This document shows positions 7,861 to 18,434 of a DNA stretch of 64,000 nucleotides, in pieces. How positions within the stretch are numbered: position 1 is the stretch's first letter; each line of letters begins with the position of its first letter. The notes below the pieces were generated by a model. It searched no databases, was not told where the DNA came from, and saw nothing but the letters and a program-made list of their open reading frames with translations. The stretch lies in assembly GCF_002272925.1 (NCBI RefSeq), contig NZ_MLAR01000009.1:1-64000 (forward strand), written 5' to 3'. The DNA comes from Helicobacter sp. 13S00401-1. Lineage in GTDB: Bacteria > Campylobacterota > Campylobacteria > Campylobacterales > Helicobacteraceae. Both the position numbers and the translations under genes were made by a program.

Positions 7861-8469
7861 ATGGTGGATAAAGATATAAAAGGCGTGATACTAACTGGAT
7901 CTATAGGCTGTGGTAAAACTACAGTTGCTAACTTATTAAGGCTTAATGGCTACAAAGTTATAGATGTAGATGGAATAGCAAAAGAGGCATTAGATATCAA
8001 AAAAGAAGAAGTCTTAAAACTTTTTGGTAATGAGATAGCAGATGAAAAAGGTCATATATCTAGGGCAAAACTTGGGATTTTAGTCTTTGGCGATAGCGAA
8101 AAAAGAAAGGCTTTAGAAACCTTGCTTCATCCATATATATATGCACAAGTTGATGCACAGTGCCTAAAGTTAGAAAAGTTTAAAGTTCCTTATTTTATAG
8201 ATCTACCTTTATTTTTTGAAAGCAAGCATCGCTATGTTTATAGATTTATAGCTTGTGTTTATGCTCCAAAAACTTTGCAGCTTCAAAGAGTTATGACTAG
8301 AGATAAGTTAGATGAAAATGAAGCACTTAAGCGTATAGATTCCCAACTAGATATAGAATCTAAAAAGGCTAAAAGTGACTTTGTGATAGAAAATACAGGC
8401 TCTCTAAAAGACTTGCAAGCTAATGTTGAAGCCTTTTTACAAAACCTTGAAATAGCCTTTAAGTCTTAA
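7861..8469 (+). CDS. coaE: Dephospho-CoA kinase
   Basis: Last enzyme of coenzyme A synthesis, phosphorylating dephospho-CoA at the 3'-hydroxyl with ATP. The P-loop is GSIGCGKT (13-20). IDVDGIAKEAL holds the substrate-binding aspartate, and IDLPLFFES (about 118-126) with MTRDKLDENEAL and the closing DFVIENTGS segment are family-typical. At 202 residues it has the normal length. AAAGGAAAA directly precedes ATG 7861. It stands alone on the plus strand and converges with the ABC ATPase gene, the two stop codons being only 18 nt apart. Confidence 0.92.
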   Translation: MVDKDIKGVILTGSIGCGKTTVANLLRLNGYKVIDVDGIAKEALDIKKEEVLKLFGNEIADEKGHISRAKLGILVFGDSEKRKALETLLHPYIYAQVDAQCLKLEKFKVPYFIDLPLFFESKHRYVYRFIACVYAPKTLQLQRVMTRDKLDENEALKRIDSQLDIESKKAKSDFVIENTGSLKDLQANVEAFLQNLEIAFKS

Positions 8470-8487
8470 AAAAGTTTTTTATAAGAC

Positions 8488-9192
8488 TTAGGCTTGTGCT
8501 AGGATAAGTTTTTTAAAGTTAGCTTCTAAGCTTTCTTTGCTTTCTTTTATCTCATTCATTTGTTTATTAGCTATAAGTCTTCCTTCATACATAAAAAGTG
8601 CAGCATCAAGTATGGCTTCTACTTCATTTAGTAGATGGGTTGATATGATAAGAGTAGAGTCTGGCTTTTTATACTTTAAGATGATGCCAAGAACTAGATC
8701 TCTTGCTACAGGATCTATACCAACTATAGGCTCATCAAAGAGATAAAGCTTTACTTGTCTTGCCATGGTAAGTGCTAGGGCTATTTTTTCCCTTGTGCCT
8801 TTTGAGCAGCGATTAACATAAGCCTTAGGCTTTATCTTTAAGCTATCTAGTATCTCTAAGGCTATATCTTTTTTGAAGTTATAAAAGATATCAGAGTAAA
8901 AACTCATAATATTACTTATCCTAGCTTTAGCATCTAAAATATCAAGATCTGGTAAAAAGGCTATCTCATTTTTAGATTCTATGCTTAAAGGCTTAGAGTC
9001 AAACTCTATACTTCCAGATGTTGGGTGATTAAGTAAGGAGATAAGTTTTAGTAGGCTAGTTTTACCGCTGCCATTAGCCCCTAAAAGGCCTACAACCTTT
9101 GTTTTATCTATAGAGAAATTTATATCTTTTAAGATTTCTGTGTTGTTTTTGGTTTTACTTAGATTTTTTACTAAGAGTAGTGTGTTTGGCAT
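8488..9192 (-). CDS. ABC transporter ATP-binding subunit, without a permease
   Basis: Soluble ABC ATPase of 234 residues. Walker A is GANGSGKT (38-45); Walker B is LYLFDEP with D153 and E154; the signature is degenerate (CSKGTREK, 129-136), as in export-type ATPases of the NatA/YtrB kind; the H-loop STHLLNE follows. The product would power an integral membrane partner, but none is nearby. It is the last gene of the long mscS-to-pflB operon and starts 12 nt after pflB ends, with AAAGG before ATG. Its position next to a flagellar motor gene is curious. Substrate unknown. Confidence 0.8.
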   Translation of the reverse strand: MPNTLLLVKNLSKTKNNTEILKDINFSIDKTKVVGLLGANGSGKTSLLKLISLLNHPTSGSIEFDSKPLSIESKNEIAFLPDLDILDAKARISNIMSFYSDIFYNFKKDIALEILDSLKIKPKAYVNRCSKGTREKIALALTMARQVKLYLFDEPIVGIDPVARDLVLGIILKYKKPDSTLIISTHLLNEVEAILDAALFMYEGRLIANKQMNEIKESKESLEANFKKLILAQA

Positions 9193-9204
9193 AGTTGCTA
9201 GCCT

Positions 9205-11724
9205 TTATTGTGGAATCTTAATCTTACTATCATCTATCTTAAAACTAAAGTATTCAGAGTTTAAGTTAGTGTTGCTTATAGAGTTAAAGTGTTGGGCAGC
9301 TGCATTATAGTTGCCTTGTTCTTGATATAAAAGCCCTAGGGCATACTTACTTTCAAAGTTGCTACTAGAATCCATTTTTGCTAATTGTAGTAACAAACTA
9401 GCAATGTTGTTATGCCCAGCACCAATGGCCGCAAGAGCACCAAAGAATCTAGTATTACTATCATCTTCTTTTCTTTCATTAATTAGCGTGTTGTAAAGAC
9501 TATAGCTTTCTTCAAAGTTATTATCATAGATATCAAGATAGGCTAGGGCTTGCATGATGCCATTAGGGTTAAGATTTTGTGTGCTTAGCTTGTCTTGAAG
9601 TATCTTTTTTTCAAGCTTTAAGTTACCAGTTATAAAGCCTATTTTTATATAAATCTCACGGGCTAAAGTTGGCCCATAAAAGACTGGATTTAAGTCTAAG
9701 TTTAAGTTTCCTTTAAAAAGATACTGGAGATTTAAAGAAAGGTTTTTAGCGTTTTCTCCAAAGTTAGCAGCTATGCCATAAAGATAGTTAGCTACTAAAT
9801 CATTAGGCTGCAAGCTTTTTAACCCTTCTGTTGCTTCAAGCATCACTTTTTTATCCCTAGTGCCTGTGGCACTAACTAGACTATAGGCATAAGCAAAAGG
9901 AGAAGCATTTTTTGGAGCTATGTAAGGATCAGCCCTTGGATCATTTATCCACTCTCTCATAGATTCATAAAGACGTAACTTTTTAGAATCTAGTTTAGAG
10001 TTTTTGATACTTTGTGCTACTGAAGCATTTAGCTGAGTGTTGTCATGCTTAGTTATAACCCCACTTAATAATGCTAGGTTACCGGCTAATATATCATTGT
10101 TATCTAAGTGGTAAGCACGTAAAAAGTGATAGTAAGCCTTATCAAACTCGCCCATCTGGGCATAAAGCACTCCTATATCATAGTGCAAGACAGCATGGTC
10201 TATATTTGCTTTTAGGCTTTGTTCTAAAAGCTTTAAAGCACCCCTTGTGTCATTGTTATTAATCCTTTTTAAAGCTTGGGCTATATCTTGGTTTATCTCT
10301 GAGATAGTAGCACCTTTAACTAAGATAGAGTTACTTTCTTCTAGCCTACTTTGGTTTATCTGAGTATCAAGCACACCATCAACTATAACTCTCAAAGCTC
10401 TATCTATATCAAATACCCTATAAGGTGCATAGTAAAATAGAATCTTAGATATAAAAAGTTTAGAGTTTTCAAAAGTACTTCTCCAAAGCTCTCTTTGTGC
10501 AAGGTTAACATCAAATATATTAGGAGAGATGACTACTTTTATAGGATAAGGATTAGGGATATCTTTAGCCATGCTTGCATAACTCCCCATAAATCTTGCA
10601 GCATTAGCATAAGCCCCCATTCTTAAACTTATAAGCTCAGCACTCATTTGAGCTTTTATGTCATCTGGATAGCTTATAAGATAGTTATCTATGTGAGTTA
10701 AGGCTAGAGGTAGATTGCCTTCTCTTGCAGCAAGCTGACCTAAGGCTAACTCATCTTTTGTGCTAGCTACTGCTTTTAGATTTTTATAAGCATTTAAATT
10801 ATCATTAAAGATAGCATACATCTTGCTTGCAAGGCGCTTTTCTCCATTACTAAAAGCAGCACTTGGATGAGAGAGTGGAGAGAGGGCTTCAAAATAGTTG
10901 CCATTATAGTACTGATTAAGTGCATAGATGTAGGGGTAGGGCACAAGGGTGCTTATCTGATTTAAGTAGGCATTACTTATACTTAGATAGTGTTTAAATT
11001 TAACTGGATCGTTAAGATAGTAGGCGTCCGCCATAGCATTGTTTGCACTTAGTGGTATATCTTCCCCAGACTTTATAGCTAAGTCATAATACCTAAGGCT
11101 TGCTAAATAGTCTTTTGACTTTGCTTCTACAACACCTAGATTATAATTTGCTATAGCTTTAGAAAAGCTAGCTATTTGCTTATAGATATCAAGGGCATCG
11201 TTTTTGTTACCACTTTTATAAAGAATGTCTGCTTTTTTTATTAGGTCTTGTAAGTTAGCATCATCAACTATAGGTGCATTAATAGATGAAAGCATGGGTA
11301 TATCTGGCAGGGCAGTTTCTTTTACTTCTTGAGCTGACATTATCTCAGCTTGCTTTAGTATCTGTTTTTGAGTTTGCTTAGTCTCACTTTTAGTTTCTTT
11401 ATCTTTGATGATTAGGGCTATAAGTATGGAGATAATGATTATTACTACAACTATACCAGCTACTATGCCTAGAGTTTTTTTACTTAGTCTTTTGCTTTCT
11501 TCTTTTAAGTCTTGTGAAGGTGCTTGATTATCACTTTGTCTTTCTGCTTCTAGCATCTCTAAGTCGCCAAGAGACTCCTTAGGCTTGCTTTGTGCTTTTT
11601 GTTTTTTTGGCATGAAGCTTTTAAGTGGAGTAAAAAAGGACCTTATGACATAAAAGACCTTTGCAAGTTTTAGCTTATCTTTAAGACTAGCTTTACTCTC
11701 TTTTTGTTCTGTAGCATTAGGCAC
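9205..11724 (-). CDS. pflB: PflB-like flagellar motor TPR protein
   Basis: Large single-pass membrane protein of 839 residues. A charged cytoplasmic N-terminus (1-80) is followed by one helix (about 85-106, LGIVAGIVVVIIIISILIAL) and a long periplasmic region with tetratricopeptide-like repeats, for example around AKADILYKSGNKNDALDIYK, ALKLLEQSLKANIDHAVLHYDIG and GEFDKAYYHFLRAYHLDN. Size, topology and position right behind serS match C. jejuni Cj0390 (PflB), which with PflA builds the periplasmic scaffold holding stators at the wide motor radius. The start codon is GTG at 11724 with GGATGGG upstream. Identification rests on synteny and topology; moderately high certainty. Confidence 0.8.
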   Translation of the reverse strand: MPNATEQKESKASLKDKLKLAKVFYVIRSFFTPLKSFMPKKQKAQSKPKESLGDLEMLEAERQSDNQAPSQDLKEESKRLSKKTLGIVAGIVVVIIIISILIALIIKDKETKSETKQTQKQILKQAEIMSAQEVKETALPDIPMLSSINAPIVDDANLQDLIKKADILYKSGNKNDALDIYKQIASFSKAIANYNLGVVEAKSKDYLASLRYYDLAIKSGEDIPLSANNAMADAYYLNDPVKFKHYLSISNAYLNQISTLVPYPYIYALNQYYNGNYFEALSPLSHPSAAFSNGEKRLASKMYAIFNDNLNAYKNLKAVASTKDELALGQLAAREGNLPLALTHIDNYLISYPDDIKAQMSAELISLRMGAYANAARFMGSYASMAKDIPNPYPIKVVISPNIFDVNLAQRELWRSTFENSKLFISKILFYYAPYRVFDIDRALRVIVDGVLDTQINQSRLEESNSILVKGATISEINQDIAQALKRINNNDTRGALKLLEQSLKANIDHAVLHYDIGVLYAQMGEFDKAYYHFLRAYHLDNNDILAGNLALLSGVITKHDNTQLNASVAQSIKNSKLDSKKLRLYESMREWINDPRADPYIAPKNASPFAYAYSLVSATGTRDKKVMLEATEGLKSLQPNDLVANYLYGIAANFGENAKNLSLNLQYLFKGNLNLDLNPVFYGPTLAREIYIKIGFITGNLKLEKKILQDKLSTQNLNPNGIMQALAYLDIYDNNFEESYSLYNTLINERKEDDSNTRFFGALAAIGAGHNNIASLLLQLAKMDSSSNFESKYALGLLYQEQGNYNAAAQHFNSISNTNLNSEYFSFKIDDSKIKIPQ

Positions 11725-11738
11725 GTATTAATCCCATC

Positions 11739-13007
11739 CTAGATGTTTGAATTTATGCCTGGCATATATTTTTCTAAAACTTTTGGAATCTTAATGTTTC
11801 CTTGTTCATCTTGATAGTTTTCCATGATAGCAGCTAGAGTTCTTCCTACTGCAAGACTAGAGCCATTTAAAGTATGAGCTAGTTTGTTTTTTCCATCTTG
11901 TTTGTAGCGGATTTTAGCACGGCGTGCTTGAAAGTCTCTGCAGTTAGAAACTGAACTTATCTCTCTATAAGTATCTTGTGAAGGAAACCATACTTCTAAA
12001 TCCACTGTATTACTAGCACTAAAACCTAAGTCGCCACTGCAAAGTTGCACTAATCTATGAGGAAGTCCTAGGCTTTCTAAAAGTAGTGAGGCTGTTTCTA
12101 TCATGTACTCTTGCATTTTTGGACTATCTTCATGTGAAGTGATGCTTACAAGTTCTACTTTATCAAATTGATGTTGCCTTATGATGCCTCTTGTATCTCT
12201 CCCAGCACTGCCAGCTTCTTTTCTAAAACAAGGTGTGTAAGAAGTTAGTTTTAAAGGCAACTCTTCATAAGAGATAATGGTATCTTGATAGATATTAGTT
12301 AAAGATATCTCAGAAGTTGAGATAAGATAGAGTTCATGGCCTTTGTTAGTGTCTGGATCTAATGTATTTTCAAGTTTAAACATATCATCTTTAAACTTTG
12401 GTAACTGCCCAGTGCCTATTAGTGCATTTGCATTAACCAAAACAGGAGTGTGGACGTACTCAAACCCACGACTTTGGTTAAACTCAAGCATGTAAGAGAT
12501 TAGTGCAAAGTTAAGTCTAGCAGCCACTCCTCGCAAGATATTAAATCTAGACTTAGCGATTTTGGCTGCATTTTCAAAGTCTATCCAGCCATTTTTCTCA
12601 GCTAACTCCCAGTGAGCCTTAGGTATAAAATCAAAGCTTGGAGGTGTAAGGATGCGTTTTAACTCTACATTTTCGCTTTCATCTTTACCTATAGGAGTTT
12701 TATCATCTATTAAGTTAGGTGTCTCAAGCAGTAAACTTTCAAAGTTAGATTCTATCTCTTTAAGATTAGCTTGCTCACTTTTTAGCTCTTTTAAGACTTT
12801 AGCTATCTTAGCCTTAGTTTCTTCATCTGGCTTAGTTTTTGAAAGGGAGTTTTGTATGGCTTGCAACTTTTCTACATTACCTTTTGCTTCCTTATAAGCT
12901 AAGCTTAAAGAGGCAAGATTATCTATATCTTTTTTACTTACGCCTTTAGCCTCTAGCTTTTTTGTGCACGTTTCTAAATCGCTTAATAACAGCTTAGTAT
13001 CTATCAT
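11739..13007 (-). CDS. serS: Seryl-tRNA synthetase
   Basis: Class II aminoacyl-tRNA synthetase that charges tRNA-Ser (and tRNA-Sec where present). The N-terminal third (about 1-110) is the coiled-coil tRNA-binding arm, rich in Lys/Glu. The catalytic part has motif 2 [14 protein letters not shown], the serine pocket [10 protein letters not shown], and motif 3 [26 protein letters not shown] is also typical. The 422-residue length is normal. GGGGAG stands before ATG. It follows hslU by 38 nt and precedes pflB by 14 nt within the same operon. Confidence 0.95.
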   Translation of the reverse strand: MIDTKLLLSDLETCTKKLEAKGVSKKDIDNLASLSLAYKEAKGNVEKLQAIQNSLSKTKPDEETKAKIAKVLKELKSEQANLKEIESNFESLLLETPNLIDDKTPIGKDESENVELKRILTPPSFDFIPKAHWELAEKNGWIDFENAAKIAKSRFNILRGVAARLNFALISYMLEFNQSRGFEYVHTPVLVNANALIGTGQLPKFKDDMFKLENTLDPDTNKGHELYLISTSEISLTNIYQDTIISYEELPLKLTSYTPCFRKEAGSAGRDTRGIIRQHQFDKVELVSITSHEDSPKMQEYMIETASLLLESLGLPHRLVQLCSGDLGFSASNTVDLEVWFPSQDTYREISSVSNCRDFQARRAKIRYKQDGKNKLAHTLNGSSLAVGRTLAAIMENYQDEQGNIKIPKVLEKYMPGINSNI

Positions 13008-13045
13008 GTAACTTCTCCCCTTTTAAGTTATGTAACTTGCTTTTT

Positions 13046-14392
13046 TTAGAGTATATATCTTGTTAGATCAACATTTTTAACTAGACTATCTAGCTTTTTA
13101 TTAACTAGGTCTTTATCAACAACTACTTTTTGTCCTTTATACTCATCAGCATTAAAACTTATATCTTCTATAACTTTTTCTATAGCTGTATGAAGGCGTC
13201 TAGCACCTATGTCTTCAGTGTCTTCATTAGCCCTAAAGCTTAGACGACTTAGTTCTCTTAAGGCCTCATCACTAAAACTAAGTTCTACTTCTTCCACACT
13301 TAAAAGGGCTTGATACTGTTTAATGATGGAGTTTTTAGTTGAAGTTAGAATCTGATATAAGGCCTCTTCATCAAGATTATCTAACTCAACCCTTAGTGGA
13401 AAACGACCTTGAAGTTCAGGGATTAAATCACTAGGTTTACTTAGATGGAAAGCACCAGCTGCTATAAAAAGTATATGATCTGTTTTTATCTGTCCATACT
13501 TAGTATTAACTATACTTCCTTCTACTATAGGAAGCAAGTCTCTTTGAACACCTTCTTTACTAGGGTCTTGGCGACTTTGGTTTTTGGCACTAACTGCGAT
13601 TTTATCTATCTCATCTATAAAGATTATCCCACTTTGACTAGCTAGTTTTAGTGCTTCTTGTTCTATATTTTCATGATCTAGCACATTTTCTTGTGCTTCA
13701 GTTCGTAAAACTTCTTTTGCTTCTTTTATAGTTAGCTCTTTTTTAATGTTTTCATCTTTTTGGAAAACCTTCATTAAAGATTCTTGCATCTTAGACATCT
13801 CTACTGGAAGATTATCATCCATAAGTCTTTTAGAGCTTTTTTTGATCTCTATAGATATCTTTCTATCATCCATAGAACCATCTCTTATCTTAGACTTCAT
13901 TTTCTCAAGACTAGCTTCATACTCTTTTTGTCTTTCTTCACTTACTGTGCTAGGAAGTGGTGGTATAAGTTTTTTAGCTATCTTTTCTACTATGTAGTCT
14001 TCTATCTCTTTTGAAGATGCTGCCTTATATCTATTTTGTAAAAGATTAATGCTAGCTAAGACTAGCTCTCTAACCATAGATTCTACATCTCGCCCCACAA
14101 AGCCTACTTCTGTATATTTACTAGCTTCTACTTTTATAAAAGGTAGCCCCATGATCTTAGCCATACGCCTTGCTATCTCAGTTTTTCCCACACCAGTAGA
14201 CCCTATCATTAAGATATTTTTAGGTGTTACTTCTTCTTGAAGTTCTTTGTTAAGTTTAAGCCTTCTGTAGCGGTTTCTTAGTGCTATGGCTATAGCTTTT
14301 TTTGCATCAATCTGACCTATGATGTACTCATCAAGATAACTAACTATCTCTTTTGGTTTTTTATCCAGTGTTTTAATACTATCGCTTTCCAT
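13046..14392 (-). CDS. hslU: HslU ATPase of the HslUV protease
   Basis: AAA+ unfoldase that feeds proteins to the HslV peptidase. The Walker A motif is GSTGVGKT (64-71), the pore loop GFVG (97-100, GYVG in most), Walker B ends in D260-E261 (IIFIDEIDK), and the C-terminal GARRLHTAIEKV sensor-2 helix and the terminal DLTRYIL tail that docks into HslV are present. The intermediate domain spans about 110-230. 448 residues is normal. Its ATG overlaps the hslV stop by one base (TAATG), implying coupled translation. Confidence 0.95.
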   Translation of the reverse strand: MESDSIKTLDKKPKEIVSYLDEYIIGQIDAKKAIAIALRNRYRRLKLNKELQEEVTPKNILMIGSTGVGKTEIARRMAKIMGLPFIKVEASKYTEVGFVGRDVESMVRELVLASINLLQNRYKAASSKEIEDYIVEKIAKKLIPPLPSTVSEERQKEYEASLEKMKSKIRDGSMDDRKISIEIKKSSKRLMDDNLPVEMSKMQESLMKVFQKDENIKKELTIKEAKEVLRTEAQENVLDHENIEQEALKLASQSGIIFIDEIDKIAVSAKNQSRQDPSKEGVQRDLLPIVEGSIVNTKYGQIKTDHILFIAAGAFHLSKPSDLIPELQGRFPLRVELDNLDEEALYQILTSTKNSIIKQYQALLSVEEVELSFSDEALRELSRLSFRANEDTEDIGARRLHTAIEKVIEDISFNADEYKGQKVVVDKDLVNKKLDSLVKNVDLTRYIL

Positions 14393-14937
14393 TAATCTAT
14401 CTCCAAGATCTTAATATTATGATTAGTATAAATGCATATATCTCCAGCTATGTTTAAAGATTCAAAAACTAGATCTTTTGGAGCTATATTACTAAACTTA
14501 TCTAGTGCCCTTGCACTTGCTAGTGCGTAGTTTCCACCACTGCCAATAGCAGCGATTTTGCCATCTTCAGGCTCTACTACATCACCAGTTCCACTTAAGA
14601 TATATATATTAGTGGCATTTAAAACTATCATCATAGCCTCTAGGCGTCTTAGATACTTATCTTTTCTCCACTCTTTGCTAAAGTCTAAAACTGACTTAGC
14701 TAAGTTGCCCTTGCTAGTTTCTAAGATCCTTTCAAACATATCAAAAAGAGAAAAGGCATCTGCAGTGCTTCCTGCAAAGCCACCTAAAACTTTACCGTTA
14801 TAAAGACTTCTTATCTTTGTGGCATTTCCCTTCATGATACAAGAGCCAAAGCTTACTTGACCATCTCCTCCTATCACTCCACAAGACTTTCCGTCTTTTT
14901 CTCCTATGTAGCCAAGAATAGTAGTTGCGTGAAACAT
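14392..14937 (-). CDS. hslV: HslV peptidase of the HslUV protease
   Basis: Proteasome-beta-like threonine peptidase that forms two hexameric rings capped by HslU. The N-terminus is [10 protein letters not shown]: removal of the first four residues would expose the catalytic T5, a form seen in other Campylobacterota rather than the MTT start of E. coli. GGDGQVSFG (23-31), [27 protein letters not shown] and [16 protein letters not shown] are family segments. 181 residues is the usual length. AAGGAAAACTAT precedes ATG. It lies 10 nt behind gatA, and hslU follows with overlap. Confidence 0.95.
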   Translation of the reverse strand: MFHATTILGYIGEKDGKSCGVIGGDGQVSFGSCIMKGNATKIRSLYNGKVLGGFAGSTADAFSLFDMFERILETSKGNLAKSVLDFSKEWRKDKYLRRLEAMMIVLNATNIYILSGTGDVVEPEDGKIAAIGSGGNYALASARALDKFSNIAPKDLVFESLNIAGDICIYTNHNIKILEID

Positions 14938-14947
14938 ATAGTTTTCC

Positions 14948-16294
14948 TTATTGTAGATTTAGTTCAAGTTCAAGGCTATAAGCTATATCTAATATGGATT
15001 GCTCATCAAAGCTTTTACCAATAAACTGCATACCTATAGGAAGTGGTGTTTTAGTAACTGGCACACTTATAGCTGGAAGTCCAGCTACATTAACCCCTAT
15101 AGTGTAGATATCACTTAGATATGTTTCTAGTGGAGTAAGTTTAGAATCTAATTTAGGTGCTACACTTGGTGCAACAGGACTTAAGATGACATCGCAGTCT
15201 TGAAATATAGCATCATACTCTTGCTTAATCATAGCTTGAAGATTTTTAGCCCTTTTATAATAAGCATCATAGTAGCCACTACTTAAAACAAAACTTCCTA
15301 GCATAATGCGCCTTTTTACCTCATCTCCAAACTGTGCTCTAGTATCAAAGTACATATCTTTTAGGTTTTTAGCTTCTATCCTATGTCCATATCTAACTCC
15401 ATCAAAGCGCGCTAAGTTACTGCTTGCCTCAGCAGTTGAGATGATATAGTAAGTGGCTAGCTGATAGCTAGTATCAAGGAGTTTTTTGTGCACTATCTTA
15501 TGGCCTAAACTTTCTAAAACTTTAATAGTTTTAGTGTAAGCATCTTGTACTTCTTTACTAGCATCTTTTATAGAATCTAGTAAAACTCCAACTTTAAAAG
15601 TGCGACTAGAATCTAAATTATCAAAAGTATTAGTAGATTTTAGGGAAGCACAAGTAGAATCTTTAGTACACCCTCCACTTATGCAATCTAATAAGATAGC
15701 ACTATCTTCTACATTTTGCGTGATAGTTCCAACTTGTTCTAATGAAGAGCTATAAGCTATAAGACCATATCTACTAACCCTTCCATAACTTGGTTTTAGC
15801 CCCACACATCCACAGTAACTTGAAGGCTGTCTAACTGAGCCTCCAGTATCACTACCTAGGCTTGCTATAGCTATCTTTCCAGCTACACTAGCAGCCCCAC
15901 CACCACTACTACCACCAGGCATCCTAGTAATATCTACTGGGTTTAAAGTAGGTCCATAACAACTAGTCATAGTAGTACTACCCATACCAAACTCATCCAT
16001 ATTTGCCCGTCCAAAAGCACACATATTATTTTCATGAAGTTTAGATATCACTGCTGCATTAAATGGAGACTTAAAGCCTTGTAATATTTTAGATGCACAA
16101 GTAGCCTCGCTATCTTTTACACAGATATTATCTTTTATAAGTATAGGAACCCTGCCATAATCGCCATCTAGAAAAACTGGTTTTGTTATGTAAGCATTAA
16201 GCTTGTTTTCTTCTACTTTACTAGCTATATCTATTTTGATTTCTTCTATCTCTTCTTTTTTGAGTGAGAGTGCTTTTTTAAGCGTTATCATCAT
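14948..16294 (-). CDS. gatA: Glu-tRNA(Gln)/Asp-tRNA(Asn) amidotransferase subunit A
   Basis: Amidase subunit that releases ammonia from glutamine for transamidation of misacylated tRNAs by GatCAB, needed where GlnRS or AsnRS is missing. The Ser-cisSer-Lys triad is K54 (ILIKDN), S129 (GGSSGGG) and S153 (DTGGS). [20 protein letters not shown] is strongly conserved in GatA. At 448 residues it is near the short end of the family. AAGGAAA precedes two adjacent ATG codons (16294 and 16291); either may be used. gatB and gatC are not adjacent. It is followed at 10 nt by hslV. Confidence 0.93.
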   Translation of the reverse strand: MMITLKKALSLKKEEIEEIKIDIASKVEENKLNAYITKPVFLDGDYGRVPILIKDNICVKDSEATCASKILQGFKSPFNAAVISKLHENNMCAFGRANMDEFGMGSTTMTSCYGPTLNPVDITRMPGGSSGGGAASVAGKIAIASLGSDTGGSVRQPSSYCGCVGLKPSYGRVSRYGLIAYSSSLEQVGTITQNVEDSAILLDCISGGCTKDSTCASLKSTNTFDNLDSSRTFKVGVLLDSIKDASKEVQDAYTKTIKVLESLGHKIVHKKLLDTSYQLATYYIISTAEASSNLARFDGVRYGHRIEAKNLKDMYFDTRAQFGDEVKRRIMLGSFVLSSGYYDAYYKRAKNLQAMIKQEYDAIFQDCDVILSPVAPSVAPKLDSKLTPLETYLSDIYTIGVNVAGLPAISVPVTKTPLPIGMQFIGKSFDEQSILDIAYSLELELNLQ

Positions 16295-16332
16295 TTTCCT
16301 TGTAGTGTCTAAAAGTGATTTTAATCATAGGA

Positions 16333-17541
16333 TTATATCCTATTGCTTCCAGCAACTATGAGACTTTGTGCCTCTTTTGCATAGAGTAAAAGATGTAAGG
16401 CTATATCTTTTATACCTTCTAAGTTAGGGAAACTAAAAAGTGCCATATCAGCTAGTTTGCCACTTTCTAAGCTACCATTTTCTAGCCTTAAAGCATGGGC
16501 TGCTTTAGTGGTTATACTTTTTACTAACTCTCTTGCTAGGGCTTCTAGATCTAAGCTAGTCTCACTTTTAGCTATGCTTGCAAAAAAGCTAGCACGAAGT
16601 TCATCTAAGATGTTTAAGTTTATATTAGAGCTTTTACCATCTGTTGCTATGATGTCATTAAGACCCATTTTTTGATTTAAAAGTAGGTTAGATCTAGGAC
16701 AAGAGATAATCTTTCCTAGACTTAAAATCCTTTCTTGCAGCTTAGAATCTGCTTGCAAACAGTGCACAAAAAGACAGTCTAAGTCATAAAAAGCTTCTAA
16801 AAAACTTTCAATACTAAAATTAGGCTTAGGATTAGAGATATGTAAGATATCTTCATAAAAATGCTTAAAAAAACCACTTCCTTTTTCTAACCACTCTAGT
16901 TCTTCTTTGCTTTCTAAAAAATGTGTGCTTACTAGTAAGTTAAGATTCCTAGCTAGGTTTAGACTAGATTCTAAAAGCTCAGGACTTATAGAGTAGGGTG
17001 AGTGTACTGCAAGGCTAGGGATAAACATAGAACTTTTGTGAGCTAGGCTAGTTTCTAGTCTTTTAGCTAGGTTATCAACTTGTTCTTTAAGCTTGCTAGT
17101 ATCAGCACCTAAGACTTCACTAAAGTAAACTACTCTAAGATTAGATTCTAAAAGTGCTTCTAAATCCATATCATAACTGCTAATTGCCCCTATGGTTCCA
17201 ACACCACTTTTTTTACTCTCTTTCAAAGCATCTTTTATGGCTAGATTTGCATCTTTAAATACTTCGCCTCGATTACTCATAACACTTTCTAGCCAGCCTC
17301 CAAAGCTTCCATAACAAAACTCACCACTATTTTTACTAAATTCAAAATGCACATGAGTGTTTATAAAAGCTGGCGTAAGGATAGAATCTTTATAAAAGCT
17401 TTTATCTTTTGCTTTAGAGCTTAAGGCTTCATACTCTCCTACTTCTACTATCTTTTCATCTTCATAAAGAACGCCTCCATTTTCTATAATGGAAAACTTA
17501 GAGTTAGCTGTTAAAACATATCTTGCACCTAGTAGTTTCAT
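16333..17541 (-). CDS. mqnX: Amidohydrolase, probable aminofutalosine deaminase
   Basis: Metal-dependent deaminase of the amidohydrolase superfamily, 402 residues. Metal and active-site motifs are visible: NTHVHFEF (first His pair followed by Glu), VHSPYSISPE, STHFLESKEEL, VHCLQ, SCPRSNLLLN, and DGKSSNINLNILDEL with the catalytic aspartate. The HFE variant and Campylobacterota context fit the group that deaminates 6-amino-6-deoxyfutalosine in the futalosine route to menaquinone (related to HP0267 and the characterised Nitratiruptor enzyme). A general chlorohydrolase/cytosine-deaminase-like role is the alternative. It begins 4 nt after the mscS stop with AAGGGATAAATT before ATG. Confidence 0.65.
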   Translation of the reverse strand: MKLLGARYVLTANSKFSIIENGGVLYEDEKIVEVGEYEALSSKAKDKSFYKDSILTPAFINTHVHFEFSKNSGEFCYGSFGGWLESVMSNRGEVFKDANLAIKDALKESKKSGVGTIGAISSYDMDLEALLESNLRVVYFSEVLGADTSKLKEQVDNLAKRLETSLAHKSSMFIPSLAVHSPYSISPELLESSLNLARNLNLLVSTHFLESKEELEWLEKGSGFFKHFYEDILHISNPKPNFSIESFLEAFYDLDCLFVHCLQADSKLQERILSLGKIISCPRSNLLLNQKMGLNDIIATDGKSSNINLNILDELRASFFASIAKSETSLDLEALARELVKSITTKAAHALRLENGSLESGKLADMALFSFPNLEGIKDIALHLLLYAKEAQSLIVAGSNRI

Positions 17542-17544
17542 AAT

Positions 17545-18339
17545 TTATCCCTTATCTTTAATATATTCTTTTTCTAAAATAGCTTTTAAGACATAAGAAA
17601 GCTCTTCTTTAGTTTCTTCTATGCCTTGTTTTTCACACCATATCTTAACGCTAACTGCTATAAACTCTTCTTCAAAACTAGTTATATTAACCTTGTAGCC
17701 TTTTTCATGAACTATGTTTTTAAGGCTGGCTAAAGTAGTTTTTAATGCGTCCTTTATGGAATCTAAGTTTGTTTCATAAGGTAGCTTTAAGGCATAGATA
17801 ACTTCTTGTATAGGTAAGACTTCATTTACTCCAGAGTTTATGATAGTTGAGTTAGCAGCAGAGTTATTTGGCATCGTTACTATTTTTCCATCATCTGTTT
17901 TTAGTATGGTTGTAAAAAGATTTATAGCTTGCACTACTCCTTCAGTGCTTCCTATCTTTATGGTATCTCCTTTTTTATAAGGCCTTAAGACTATAAGTAT
18001 GATTCCACCTGCAACTGAAGAAAGGGAGTTTTTTAAAGCTAAGGCTATGGCCACACCTATGGTTCCTAAGAGAGCTATTATTGAAGCAATCTGTACTCCA
18101 AGAGCACTTAAAACGGCAATGCCAGCAATTATTAGGATGATAACACTTGCAGCTTGTGAGATAAAGTTAGCTAGTATTTCATCATTATTAGTAGCTTTAT
18201 TAACTATGATAAAGATGCGTTTTCTTACTATCCTAGCTAGATAAAGTCCTACTATTAATATGATTATAGCCTTCAAGATAGCTAGGCCTAAAAGCTCTCC
18301 TGTGCTTAAAGCTTTACTCATCAAAGCTTGTGAATCCAT
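17545..18339 (-). CDS. mscS: MscS-family small mechanosensitive channel
   Basis: Inner membrane channel of 264 residues that opens under membrane tension to release osmolytes. Three N-terminal helices (about 14-35, 58-80, 85-105) end in the pore helix with small residues (GTIGVAIALALKNSLSSVAGG), followed by the beta domain signature RPYKKGDTIKIGSTEGVV and MPNNSAANSTIIN, then an alpha/beta cytoplasmic domain. The arrangement is that of the classical short MscS. It is the first gene of the operon that runs down to the ABC ATPase. 18340-18434 is the divergent promoter gap with sodB. Confidence 0.9.
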   Translation of the reverse strand: MDSQALMSKALSTGELLGLAILKAIIILIVGLYLARIVRKRIFIIVNKATNNDEILANFISQAASVIILIIAGIAVLSALGVQIASIIALLGTIGVAIALALKNSLSSVAGGIILIVLRPYKKGDTIKIGSTEGVVQAINLFTTILKTDDGKIVTMPNNSAANSTIINSGVNEVLPIQEVIYALKLPYETNLDSIKDALKTTLASLKNIVHEKGYKVNITSFEEEFIAVSVKIWCEKQGIEETKEELSYVLKAILEKEYIKDKG

Positions 18340-18434
18340 TTTTAACCTTTAAGTTTTCTTAATTATAAATCAACATAAGATATACTTAGTTCAACTCTTA
18401 CATAAGTAATTGTAGAGTATATCAAGGAGATAAT

